Shown here piece after piece: positions 55,352 through 63,895 of a DNA stretch of 64,000 nt. The notes under the pieces were generated by a model. It worked only from the letters and a program-made list of their open reading frames with translations. It was not told where the DNA came from and made no database searches. The number at the start of each line of letters is the position of its first letter. The first letter of the stretch is position 1. The translations under genes were made by a program, and so were the position numbers. The DNA lies in contig JAITLO010000004.1 of NCBI GenBank assembly GCA_031277855.1, positions 1 to 64,000 of the forward strand. Direction: 5' to 3'. This DNA comes from Acidovorax sp. GTDB taxonomy: Bacteria > Pseudomonadota > Gammaproteobacteria > Burkholderiales > Burkholderiaceae_C.

Positions 55352-55993
55352 ATGCGCAAGACGATTTTCGCCCTGGCTTTTTCTGCGTTTTCCGCGCTGC
55401 CGCTGTGGGCCATGGCCGACGGCATGACCAGCCTGGAAGCCTTTATGAAGAACGCCCAGGCGGGCAAGGCCCAGTTCACCCAGACCGTCACCTCCCCGGG
55501 GCGCGATGGTCAGCCCGGCCGCAGCAAGACCAGCAGTGGCGAGTTCCAGTTCCAGCGCCCGGGCAAGTTCAGCTTCAACTACACCAAGCCCTTCGAGCAG
55601 CTGATCGTGGCCGATGGCAAAACGCTGTGGATGCTGGACAAGGACCTGAACCAGGTCACCCAGCGCGCCCAGGCCCAGGCTTTGGGCAGCACGCCAGCGG
55701 CCATTCTGGCCTCGGCCACCGACTTGGACGGCCTGCGCAAGGATTTTGGCCTGGCCAACGCCCCGGATGCCGAAGGCATGGAGTGGGTCTTGGCCACGCC
55801 CAAGGCCGCCGACAACCAACTGCGCGAGGTGCGCGTGGGCTTTGACGCCGGCAAGCTGGCGGCACTGGAAATTTTGGACAGCTTTGGCCAGCGCTCGCTG
55901 ATTCGCTTTGCCCAGTTGCAGGTGCTGCCCTCGCTGCCGGCATCGGCTTTTCGCTTCACGCCGCCCGCAGGCGCTGATGTGTTGAAGCAGTAA
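55352..55993 (+). CDS. lolA: Outer-membrane lipoprotein carrier protein LolA
   Basis: This 213-residue periplasmic chaperone carries lipoproteins from the LolCDE-type complex to the outer membrane. It has a signal peptide ending near ALPLWAMA (about residue 22), then GKAQFTQTVTSPGRDGQPG and GEFQFQRPGKFSFNYTKPFE, the LolA pattern. AAGGAG is 7 bases before the ATG at 55352. It follows ftsK, a common neighbour, and is followed by a terminator. Confidence 0.95.
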   Translation: MRKTIFALAFSAFSALPLWAMADGMTSLEAFMKNAQAGKAQFTQTVTSPGRDGQPGRSKTSSGEFQFQRPGKFSFNYTKPFEQLIVADGKTLWMLDKDLNQVTQRAQAQALGSTPAAILASATDLDGLRKDFGLANAPDAEGMEWVLATPKAADNQLREVRVGFDAGKLAALEILDSFGQRSLIRFAQLQVLPSLPASAFRFTPPAGADVLKQ

Positions 55994-56110
55994 GCGCTGC
56001 GGTAGCGCATAGCTGCTTTGAAACCAGGAGCTGCTTGAGCGCACCGGCTATGCGTTAGAGGGGGAAAAGGCTTGAAGCCTCGGTCTCTCCAGCCTTGTGT
56101 GTGGGAATGA

Positions 56111-56147
56111 AAAAAAGGGCGTACCTCGCAAGAGGCACGCCCTTTTT
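56111..56147. terminator. Bidirectional terminator between lolA and brnQ
   Basis: AAAAAGGGCGT-CCTC pairs with GAGG-ACGCCCTTTTT with one mismatch, GCAA loop, and A and T runs at the ends. It serves the converging lolA and brnQ genes. Confidence 0.88.
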
Positions 56148-56164
56148 GCTGGAGCAAAAAAGCT

Positions 56165-57481
56165 TCAGACCTGTGCAGCATCCGGGGCTGGCAGCACCCG
56201 GTCGGCAGCCGCAGCCAGCAGCAGCGCGGCCAGCACCGGCGTCAGCCAAGCCATGCCCATGGCGGCGCCAGGCAGGGTGGTCAGCCATTGGGGGGCGTCG
56301 ACCAGGCCTGCAGCCTTGGCGCCATCGATCAGGCCCAGCACCAGGGCCACGCCCATCACCGGTGCATAGACGCGGCGGGCCTGCTTCCAGCAGCTGGTCA
56401 GCAGGCTGAGCAGCACCAGGGCGATGGATACCGGGTAAATGGTCACCAGCACCGGCACGGCCACGGCAATCAGCTGCTCCAGGCCTTGGTTGGCCACGGC
56501 CATGCTGAGCAGGGACATTGCCACCACCATGCTGCGGTAGGAGCAGGGCAGCAACTGGCAGAAATAGGTGGCGCAGGCCGTGACCAGGCCCACGCCCGTG
56601 GTCAGGCAGGCCAGCAAAATCACCACGGCCAGCAGCGCCATGCCCCAGCCGCCAAAGGTGTGCTGCACATAGCTGGTGAGAATCTTCACGCCGGTGGTGG
56701 CGTCGGGCGTCAGGCTGCCGCTGGTGGCACCCAGGTAGATCAGCGAGACATAGACCAGGGCCAGGCCGGTGGCCGCAATCAGGGCGGCGATGATGGTGTA
56801 GCGCGTGTGCAGGCTCTCGCTTTCCACGCCGCTGTCCTTGATGGCGTTGACGATGACGATGCCAAACACCAGGGCGGCCAGCGCATCCATGGTCTGGTAG
56901 CCCTGGACAAAGCCCTGGCCCAGGGCCAGATTGGCGCTGTGGTAGTCAGGGGCGCTGGCCATCAAGGTGCCTGCAGGCAGCAAAAAGGCCGCGCCACCCA
57001 GCACCACCAGGGCCAGGATCAGCACCGGGGTGATGAGCTTGCCGATGTTGTCCACCAGCTTGCCGGGAAACAAGGCCAAGACCATCACCAGGCCAAAGTA
57101 CAGCGCCGTGTAGCTGCCCAGCGCCCAGGGGCTGTCACCCACAAAAGGAGCCACGCCCAGCTCGAACGACACCGTAGCCGTGCGGGGGGTGGCAAACAGC
57201 GGGCCTATGGTCAGGTACACGGCCAGACCCAGCAGCACGCCCGCAGTCTTGCCGGTGGGAGAGGTAATGGTCTGCAGGCCGCCGCCCACGCGTGCCAGGG
57301 CCACCACGGTGATCAGCGGAAGGCCCACACCAGTAAGCAAAAATCCCAGGGCGGCACTCCACAGGTGTTCGCCTGCAGCCAGTCCGACAATGGGGGGAAA
57401 GATGATGTTGCCCGCGCCCAGAAACAGCGCAAACGTCATAAAGCCGAGGGCCAGCAGGTCCCGCGTCTTGAGTGTTGTCAT
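56165..57481 (-). CDS. brnQ: Branched-chain amino acid transport system II carrier protein
   Basis: This 438-residue membrane protein has about 12 hydrophobic segments. It begins LKTRDLLALGFMTFALFLGA and then GNIIFPPIVG, with ATPRTATVSFELGVAPF near residue 104, both typical of BrnQ, which takes up Leu, Ile and Val with Na+. The Met at 57481 is the start of homology; the frame is open much further upstream without it. It diverges from rarA by 282 bases. Confidence 0.94.
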   Translation of the reverse strand: MTTLKTRDLLALGFMTFALFLGAGNIIFPPIVGLAAGEHLWSAALGFLLTGVGLPLITVVALARVGGGLQTITSPTGKTAGVLLGLAVYLTIGPLFATPRTATVSFELGVAPFVGDSPWALGSYTALYFGLVMVLALFPGKLVDNIGKLITPVLILALVVLGGAAFLLPAGTLMASAPDYHSANLALGQGFVQGYQTMDALAALVFGIVIVNAIKDSGVESESLHTRYTIIAALIAATGLALVYVSLIYLGATSGSLTPDATTGVKILTSYVQHTFGGWGMALLAVVILLACLTTGVGLVTACATYFCQLLPCSYRSMVVAMSLLSMAVANQGLEQLIAVAVPVLVTIYPVSIALVLLSLLTSCWKQARRVYAPVMGVALVLGLIDGAKAAGLVDAPQWLTTLPGAAMGMAWLTPVLAALLLAAAADRVLPAPDAAQV

Positions 57482-57763
57482 ACCAAAAGCCCTGCACCCC
57501 GGCGCTGCGCCTGGGGATGCGTTAAAACATTGCAAACCAAATGAAGCGGGGACTCGGGCGGGGCTTTGGCGATCAAAGCCTGTACACACCGGGCTGCAGG
57601 GTGGCAGCAGGTGGCAACCGAATCGGGCAGGGCAGGGGCCGTTAAGCTTGTGGCTGACGGGCCCCAGGAGGCGCTGCTTTTCCATGGCAGTGAGGGGTGA
57701 CCTCGCTAATGGAGAGCATTTTTCCGCTAAAACCCCATTTTGCCTGATGTGAACTTCTGATAT

Positions 57764-59191
57764 ATGGCTATTTCCCGAAACCCTGCAGCAACCACTGATT
57801 TGTTCGGCGCCTCTGCCGCAGGCCGTGCCGAAGGCGGTGCGGGTGTCTCCGCAGCCCACCAGCCGCTGGCTGAGCGCCTGCGCCCCCACACCCTGGGCGA
57901 AGTGGTGGGCCAGCAGCAGGTACTGGGCGCAGGCATGCCGCTGCGCCTGGCCTTTGAGTCCGGCAGGCCGCACAGCTGCATCCTGTGGGGGCCTCCAGGC
58001 GTGGGCAAGACCACCATTGCCCGTTTGATGGCGGACGCTTTTGACGCCCAGTTCATCTCCATCAGCGCCGTGCTGGGGGGCGTGAAGGACATTCGCGAGG
58101 CCGTGGAGAAGGCCCAGATGGCACGGGACAGCTTGCTGCAGCAGCGCACTATCGTTTTTGTGGACGAGGTACACCGCTTCAACAAAAGCCAGCAAGACGC
58201 CTTTTTGCCCCATGTGGAAAGCGGCTTGTTCACCTTCATCGGCGCCACCACCGAGAACCCCTCGTTCGAGGTCAACTCGGCCCTGTTGTCACGCGCCGCC
58301 GTTTATGTGCTGCAAAGCCTGACGGCCGAAGATTTGCAGCAAATAGTGGCCAAGGCCCAAGCCTTGGGCGCGGTACCTGCTATTGAAACCGAAGCGCTGG
58401 ACCGCTTGATTGCCTATGCCGACGGTGACGCGCGCCGCCTGCTGAACACGCTGGAGACGCTGGCCATCACGGCCGAGCAGGCCAAGGTGGAGGTCATTAC
58501 CGACACCTGGCTGCTGCAGGTGCTGGGCGAGCGCATGCGCCGTTACGACAAGGGGGGCGAGCAGTTCTACGACACCATCAGCGCGCTGCACAAATCGGTG
58601 CGCGGCTCCGACCCCGACGCCGCCCTCTACTGGCTGGTGCGCATGCTCGATGGCGGGGCCGATCCGCGCTATATGGCGCGGCGCCTGGTGCGCATGGCCT
58701 GGGAAGACATAGGCCTGGCCGATCCACGTGCCATGCAGATCACCAACGAGGCCGCGCTCACCTACGAGCGCCTGGGCAGCCCCGAGGGCGAGCTGGCTCT
58801 GGCCCAGGCAGTGATCTACCTGGCCGTGGCACCCAAGAGCAATGCCGGCTACAACGCCTACAACCAGATGCGTGCGCTGGTGAAGAGCGACAGCACCCGG
58901 CCCGTGCCCATGCATTTGCGCAATGCCCCCACCAAGATGATGAAGGATTTGGACTGGGGCAAGGGCTATCGCTACGCCCACGACGAGGAGGGCGCTTTCG
59001 CTGCCGGCGAACGCTATTTCCCGGATGGCATGGAGGAGCAGCGCCTCTACCAGCCCGTGCCGCGGGGGCTGGAGATCAAGATCGGTGAAAAGCTGGCCCG
59101 GCTGCGCGCATTGAACGAGGCCGCTCGGCAGGCCGGGGAGTCTGCGCCTGCCGACGCTGACAGCGAAGCGCGTCCAGACTCCGCAAGCTGA
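57764..59191 (+). CDS. rarA: Replication-associated recombination protein RarA (MgsA)
   Basis: This 475-residue AAA+ ATPase acts at stalled replication forks. The first part is LAERLRPHTLGEVVGQQQVL; Walker A is WGPPGVGKTTIARL near residue 74, Walker B FVDEVHRFNKSQQD near 129, with sensor ATTENPSFEVN. The C-terminal tail is Ala/Asp-rich and slightly longer than usual. Homologues often sit next to lolA, as is nearly the case here. Confidence 0.95.
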   Translation: MAISRNPAATTDLFGASAAGRAEGGAGVSAAHQPLAERLRPHTLGEVVGQQQVLGAGMPLRLAFESGRPHSCILWGPPGVGKTTIARLMADAFDAQFISISAVLGGVKDIREAVEKAQMARDSLLQQRTIVFVDEVHRFNKSQQDAFLPHVESGLFTFIGATTENPSFEVNSALLSRAAVYVLQSLTAEDLQQIVAKAQALGAVPAIETEALDRLIAYADGDARRLLNTLETLAITAEQAKVEVITDTWLLQVLGERMRRYDKGGEQFYDTISALHKSVRGSDPDAALYWLVRMLDGGADPRYMARRLVRMAWEDIGLADPRAMQITNEAALTYERLGSPEGELALAQAVIYLAVAPKSNAGYNAYNQMRALVKSDSTRPVPMHLRNAPTKMMKDLDWGKGYRYAHDEEGAFAAGERYFPDGMEEQRLYQPVPRGLEIKIGEKLARLRALNEAARQAGESAPADADSEARPDSAS

Positions 59192-59286
59192 CACCGGGCT
59201 GAAGACTGTGGCGCCCGGGTAACGGCGTGTAAGCCGCATCAAGCCACTTTGCAGTCTTTTCTTGTCCGTGGCAGAATCTTGTATTG

Positions 59287-59388
59287 ATGCGTGTCTTGCA
59301 TGAAACGCTTTCTGCCCTCTCCCGCACACTCATTGCATCCACGGCATGGATGGGCGTAGGGTTGCATGGCGTGCGGTCCGGTCACTAA
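59287..59388 (+). CDS. Candidate leader peptide upstream of the liv genes
   Basis: A 33-codon frame (MRVLHETLSALSRTLIASTA...) precedes overlapping hairpin-forming segments (GGGGAAACCCC and CCCCATTTTGGGG at about 59413-59436) and a terminator at 59477-59507. Leu, Val, Ile and Ala codons are frequent but not in a run. No strong ribosome-binding site. It is a speculative attenuation peptide. Confidence 0.3.
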   Translation: MRVLHETLSALSRTLIASTAWMGVGLHGVRSGH

Positions 59389-59476
59389 TGCAAACCAGCA
59401 CCATAACGGCCCGGGGAAACCCCATTTTGGGGAGGACTGCAAGTCCATAACGTGCAGCCATTCCCTTTTCCGGCAG

Positions 59477-59507
59477 GCCCGCCCGAAATATTTCTGGCGG
59501 GCTTTTT
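59477..59507 (+). terminator. Terminator-like hairpin in the liv leader
   Basis: GCCCGCC pairs with GGCGGGC across a 12-base loop, ending in TTTTT. It lies about 85 bases before livH and not after any recognised gene, so it may be an attenuator or end an unseen short transcript. Confidence 0.75.
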
Positions 59508-59592
59508 GCTAACGGAAAAGGCAAGCGCATGGGCGCCCGGGTCAATAGGTGGCCTGAAAGCAAGCCTGTGACCTGAAGAGAGGATGCAACGT

Positions 59593-60522
59593 ATGGATAT
59601 CTTGCTGCAGCAGATCATCAACGGTCTGGTTCTCGGCAGCATGTACGCCTTGATAGCCCTGGGCTACACCATGGTGTACGGCATTATTCAGCTCATCAAT
59701 TTCGCCCATGGCGAGGTGTTGATGGTGGGGGCGCTGACCAGCTGGAGCTGCGTCAGCCTGATGCAAGACGCCATGCCGGGTGCGCCGGGCTGGGTGATTT
59801 TGCTGCTGGCCACCTTGATTGCCTGCGTGGTGGCGGCCTGCCTGAACTTCTGCATCGAAAAAATCGCCTACCGGCCCTTGCGCAACAGCCCGCGCCTGGC
59901 CCCGCTGATCACGGCGATTGGCATGTCCATCTTGCTGCAGGCCCTGGCCATGATGCTGTGGAAGCCCAACCCCAAGGCCTATCCCACGCTGCTGCCGCCC
60001 GAGCCCTATGAGGTGGCTGGTGCGGTGATCACGCCCACGCAAATATTGATTTTGGCCGTCACGGCGATTGCGCTGGCCATCCTGGTCTACCTGGTCAACT
60101 ACACCAAACTGGGCCGCGCCATGCGCGCCACGGCAGAGAATCCGCGCGTGGCTGCGCTGATGGGGGTGCGCCCGGACATGGTGATCTCGGCCACCTTCAT
60201 CATCGGCGCCGTGTTGGCGGCCATCGCCGGCATCATGTGGGCCTCCAACTACGGCACGGTGCAGCACACCATGGGCTTTTTGCCGGGGCTCAAAGCCTTT
60301 ACGGCAGCCGTGTTCGGCGGCATAGGTAATCTGGCTGGCGCCGTCATCGGCGGCATCTTGCTGGGGCTGATCGAGTCCATCGGCTCGGGCTATATCGGCG
60401 ACCTCACCGGCGGTGTGCTGGGCAGCCACTACACCGATATTTTTGCCTTCATCGTGCTGATCATCATTCTGACCCTGCGCCCCTCGGGCCTGATGGGTGA
60501 GCGTGTGGCAGATCGGGCGTGA
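59593..60522 (+). CDS. livH: Branched-chain amino acid ABC transporter permease LivH
   Basis: This 309-residue inner-membrane permease begins MDILLQQIINGLVLGSMYAL and has QLINFAHGEVLMVGAL near residue 36, as LivH proteins do. About eight hydrophobic segments. The ATG at 59593 has AGGA at a better distance than the one at 59584. It forms a transporter with LivM, LivG and LivF. No binding-protein gene is in the window. A family A repeat separates it from livM. Confidence 0.93.
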   Translation: MDILLQQIINGLVLGSMYALIALGYTMVYGIIQLINFAHGEVLMVGALTSWSCVSLMQDAMPGAPGWVILLLATLIACVVAACLNFCIEKIAYRPLRNSPRLAPLITAIGMSILLQALAMMLWKPNPKAYPTLLPPEPYEVAGAVITPTQILILAVTAIALAILVYLVNYTKLGRAMRATAENPRVAALMGVRPDMVISATFIIGAVLAAIAGIMWASNYGTVQHTMGFLPGLKAFTAAVFGGIGNLAGAVIGGILLGLIESIGSGYIGDLTGGVLGSHYTDIFAFIVLIIILTLRPSGLMGERVADRA

Positions 60523-60526
60523 TATG

Positions 60527-60615
60527 GCCCCCCCCCTGAGTCGCCTGCGGCGCCTTCCCCCCGGGGGGGACGACACCAGCGCGGCGGGGCGGCCCTTGCG
60601 CGGTGTCCCTGACTT
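60527..60615. repeat. Dispersed repeat, family A (inverted copy) inside the liv operon
   Basis: CCCCCTGAGTCGCCTGCGGC with CCTTCCCCCCGGGG, then GACGACACCAGCGCGGCGGG followed by GCGGCCCTTGCGCGG, is the reverse complement of the 771-858 element. It begins a few bases after the livH stop and lengthens the livH-livM gap to 155 bases. Confidence 0.75.
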
Positions 60616-60677
60616 GGTGTGCGCCGGTTTTGCGGGCTACGGGTGCTTGGTGTCATGAATGATGGAAATGGAACGTC

Positions 60678-61757
60678 ATGAACGATAAAAAAATACTCCA
60701 ATGGATTCTGGGTGGTCTGGCCCTGCTGGTGCTGCCGCTGCTGCTGCAGTATTTTGGCAATGCCTGGGTGCGCATTGCCGATCTGGCGCTGCTGTATGTG
60801 ATGCTGGCCCTGGGGCTGAACATTGTGGTGGGCTATGCCGGCCTGCTGGATCTGGGTTATGTGGCTTTCTATGCCGTGGGCGCCTATATGTTCGGGCTGA
60901 TGGCCTCGCCCCATCTGTCAGAGACCTTTGAATGGTTCAATGCGCTTTTCCCGGAGGGGCTGCACACCAGCATCTGGCTGGTGATTCCGCTGGCGGCGCT
61001 GCTGGCCGCCGTTACCGGGGTACTGCTGGGCATTCCGGTGCTCAAGCTGCGTGGGGATTACCTGGCCATCGTGACCCTGGGCTTTGGCGAAATCATCCGC
61101 ATCTTCATGAACAACCTGGACCACCCGGTGAACATCACCAACGGTCCCAAGGGCATAGGGCAGATTGATTCCATCAAAGTCTTTGGCTTTGATCTGGCCA
61201 AGCGCCAGGAAGTCTTTGGCTATGACATCAGCTCGGTCACGCTGTACTACTACCTGTTTCTGGCCCTGGTGCTGATCACGGTGCTGATCTGTTTTCGCCT
61301 GCAGGATTCGCGCATAGGCCGCGCCTGGATGGCCATCCGCGAGGATGAAATCGCGGCCAAGGCCATGGGTATCAATGTGCGCAATATGAAGCTGCTGGCC
61401 TTTGGCATGGGTGCCACCTTCGGCGGGGTGTCGGGTGCCATGTTTGCCGGCTTTCAAGGCTTTGTCTCGCCGGAATCCTTCAGCCTGATGGAGTCCGTGA
61501 TGATTGTCGCCATGGTGGTGTTGGGCGGCCTGGGTCATATCCCCGGGGTGATTTTGGGCGCGGTGCTGCTGGCGGCTTTGCCTGAGGTGCTGCGCTATGT
61601 GGCAGGTCCGCTGCAGGAGCTGACCGGGGGCCGGCTGGACGCCGCCATATTGCGCCAGCTGCTGATTGCCTCGGCCATGATTGTGGTGATGCTGATGCGT
61701 CCGCGCGGCCTGTGGCCTTCGCCGGAACATGGCAAAAGCCTGGCGCAGAAAGGATGA
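60678..61757 (+). CDS. livM: Branched-chain amino acid ABC transporter permease LivM
   Basis: This 359-residue permease has about nine hydrophobic segments. It shows LALGLNIVVGYAGLLDLGYV near residue 36, the EAA-like loop in WMAIREDEIAAKAMGINVRN, and a C-terminal VMLMRPRGLWPSPEHGK. It is partner of LivH. The livG gene follows directly. Confidence 0.95.
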   Translation: MNDKKILQWILGGLALLVLPLLLQYFGNAWVRIADLALLYVMLALGLNIVVGYAGLLDLGYVAFYAVGAYMFGLMASPHLSETFEWFNALFPEGLHTSIWLVIPLAALLAAVTGVLLGIPVLKLRGDYLAIVTLGFGEIIRIFMNNLDHPVNITNGPKGIGQIDSIKVFGFDLAKRQEVFGYDISSVTLYYYLFLALVLITVLICFRLQDSRIGRAWMAIREDEIAAKAMGINVRNMKLLAFGMGATFGGVSGAMFAGFQGFVSPESFSLMESVMIVAMVVLGGLGHIPGVILGAVLLAALPEVLRYVAGPLQELTGGRLDAAILRQLLIASAMIVVMLMRPRGLWPSPEHGKSLAQKG

Positions 61758-61762
61758 GTGCC

Positions 61763-62584
61763 ATGCAAGAAGTGCAAGCTATGACGACCGCAGCCGTGAA
61801 TGCAGACAGCGCCCTAAACCCCGTGGTGTTGCAGGTGGCTGGTATTTCCAAGCGCTTTGGCGGCCTGCAGGCGCTCAGCGATGTGGGACTCACCATAAGA
61901 CGTGGCCAGGTCTATGGCCTGATTGGCCCGAATGGCGCGGGCAAGACCACGTTCTTCAATGTCATCACCGGCCTGTACACGCCCGACAGCGGTAGCTTTT
62001 CGCTGGCCGGCCGTCCCTACCGACCCACGGCCGTGCACGAGGTGGCCAAGGCCGGCATTGCCCGCACCTTTCAGAACATTCGCCTGTTTGCTGAGATGAC
62101 GGCGCTGGAGAACGTGATGGTGGGCCGCCATGTGCGCACCAAGTCCGGCCTGCTGGGTGCTGTGCTGCGCACACCAGGCTTCAAGGCCGAGGAGGCCGCC
62201 ATACGCCGGCGCGCCCAGGAGTTGCTGGAGTATGTGGGCATTGGCAAATACGCCGACTTTAAGGCCCGCACCCTGTCTTACGGCGACCAGCGCCGGCTGG
62301 AGATTGCCCGCGCCCTGGCCACCGACCCGCAGCTGATTGCCCTTGATGAACCCGCCGCCGGAATGAATGCCACCGAGAAGGTGCAACTGCGCGAGCTGAT
62401 CGATCGCATACGCAAGGACAACCGCACCATCTTGCTCATCGAGCATGACGTGAAGTTGGTGATGGGCCTGTGCGACCGTGTGACGGTGCTGGACTACGGC
62501 AAGCAGATTGCCGAAGGCACGCCGGCCGAAGTGCAGAAGAACGACAAAGTGATTGAGGCCTATCTGGGCACCGGAGGGCATTGA
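61763..62584 (+). CDS. livG: Branched-chain amino acid ABC transporter ATPase LivG
   Basis: This 273-residue ATPase has Walker A GPNGAGKTTFFNV, signature LSYGDQRRLEIARAL and Walker B LIALDEPAAGMN, with the FGGLQALSDVGL start region of LivG. AAAGGA is 8 bases before the ATG at 61763; an alternative ATG at 61754 overlaps the livM stop. It pairs with LivF. Confidence 0.94.
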   Translation: MQEVQAMTTAAVNADSALNPVVLQVAGISKRFGGLQALSDVGLTIRRGQVYGLIGPNGAGKTTFFNVITGLYTPDSGSFSLAGRPYRPTAVHEVAKAGIARTFQNIRLFAEMTALENVMVGRHVRTKSGLLGAVLRTPGFKAEEAAIRRRAQELLEYVGIGKYADFKARTLSYGDQRRLEIARALATDPQLIALDEPAAGMNATEKVQLRELIDRIRKDNRTILLIEHDVKLVMGLCDRVTVLDYGKQIAEGTPAEVQKNDKVIEAYLGTGGH

Positions 62585-62586
62585 GC

Positions 62587-63357
62587 ATGGCAGAACAAGT
62601 GATGCAGGGCGCGGCGTACAGCGGTGCAGCAGTTGCCGAGCAGGGCGCGGTGCTGCTGCAGGTCAAGGGGCTGAAGGTGTCGTATGGCGGCATACAGGCC
62701 GTCAAGGGCGTGGACTTTGAGGTGCGCCAGGGCGAGCTGGTGTCCCTGATCGGCTCCAATGGCGCGGGCAAGACCACCACCATGAAGGCCATTACCCGCT
62801 CTTTGGTGGCCAATGGTGGCGATGTGCTCTATCTGGGCCAGAGCGTGCAGGGGCGCGGCGCCTGGGACCTGGTCAAAGAGGGCTTGATCATGGTGCCCGA
62901 AGGGCGTGGCGTTTTTGCGCGCATGACCATTACCGAAAACCTGCTGATGGGCGCCTACACCCGCAGCGACAAGGCCCAGATCGCTGCGGACATCGAGCGC
63001 ATGTTTGCGCTGTTCCCGCGCCTGAAGGAGCGCCGCGACCAGTTGGCGGGCACCATGTCCGGTGGCGAGCAGCAGATGCTGGCCATGGCGCGTGCGCTGA
63101 TGGGCAAGCCCAAGCTGCTGCTGCTGGACGAGCCCTCCATGGGGCTGTCTCCCATCATGGTGGACAAGATCTTCGAGGTGGTGGCCGATGTCCATGCCCA
63201 GGGCATGACCGTGGTGCTGGTGGAGCAAAACGCCAGTCGCGCCCTGGCCCTGGCCAACCGCGGCTATGTGATGGAGTCCGGCAGCATCACCATGGAAGGG
63301 GCCGGAGCGCAGTTGCTGGCCGACCCGAGGGTGCGTGCGGCCTATCTGGGCGAATAG
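62587..63357 (+). CDS. livF: Branched-chain amino acid ABC transporter ATPase LivF
   Basis: This 256-residue ATPase has Walker A GSNGAGKTTTMKA, signature MSGGEQQMLAMARAL and Walker B LLLDEPSMGLSP. GGAGGG is 8 bases before the ATG at 62587; a TTG at 62581 overlaps the livG stop. An N-terminal extension of about 20 residues precedes the ATPase core. It is the last gene of livHMGF. Confidence 0.94.
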   Translation: MAEQVMQGAAYSGAAVAEQGAVLLQVKGLKVSYGGIQAVKGVDFEVRQGELVSLIGSNGAGKTTTMKAITRSLVANGGDVLYLGQSVQGRGAWDLVKEGLIMVPEGRGVFARMTITENLLMGAYTRSDKAQIAADIERMFALFPRLKERRDQLAGTMSGGEQQMLAMARALMGKPKLLLLDEPSMGLSPIMVDKIFEVVADVHAQGMTVVLVEQNASRALALANRGYVMESGSITMEGAGAQLLADPRVRAAYLGE

Positions 63358-63895
63358 CCGTATTCGCGCCGGTCATTCGGTACAAAGCTGTTACAAAAAG
63401 CAGAGCGGCGGACATATGCAAAAAATAACCCCTGGACTGAGAAAGCCAGGGGATGCATGGCACAGGTGCATGACCAGCTTCGGTATTGATAGTAAATAAG
63501 GTGATACCTGTTGCTAGAGCGGGTGATTCGTCGCTGCGGCGCAACAAAGCCGGGGATTTTTTTCTGTTGTCATAAATCGCTGATAGCGCCAACTTCCACT
63601 CTGTGCTTGATGTGGTGCGTCCGGCCCTGCCTGGGTACGGGAGATGCTCAGCCTTCTGTCTTCCCTCTGTGGATTGGGTAAAAATTGATGCCCATCGGCA
63701 GTGAAGGCGCAGGGGCGCCGCAGGAATTTTTCGCACTGCTTTGGCTTGTCTCCGCGGCCTCGCAAAACGGTGCCGCAGCCTGACGGCGCAGTCGCGCAGC
63801 GGGCAAAGCCGGCAAGCAGGGCGTTACACTGCGCCGCAATTTCCTGCCAGCTGCCTCAACGGCAGTTGGCGTTTACCAGCCACTAGGAGCCATGG
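63358..63895. other. Intergenic region before the DUF47 gene
   Basis: These 538 bases show no gene. Apart from the hairpin at 63427-63453 and a T-rich stretch near 63555 (GGGGATTTTTTTCTG), no recognised signal is seen; the promoter of the DUF47 gene should lie near the right end. Confidence 0.5.
63427..63453 (-). terminator. Hairpin with T run on the minus strand
   Basis: CCCCTGG and CCAGGGG pair over 7 bp. The T run (TTATTTTTT) lies on the minus-strand side, away from livF, so it would end a leftward transcript rather than the liv operon. No gene is seen to its right on that strand. Confidence 0.5.
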
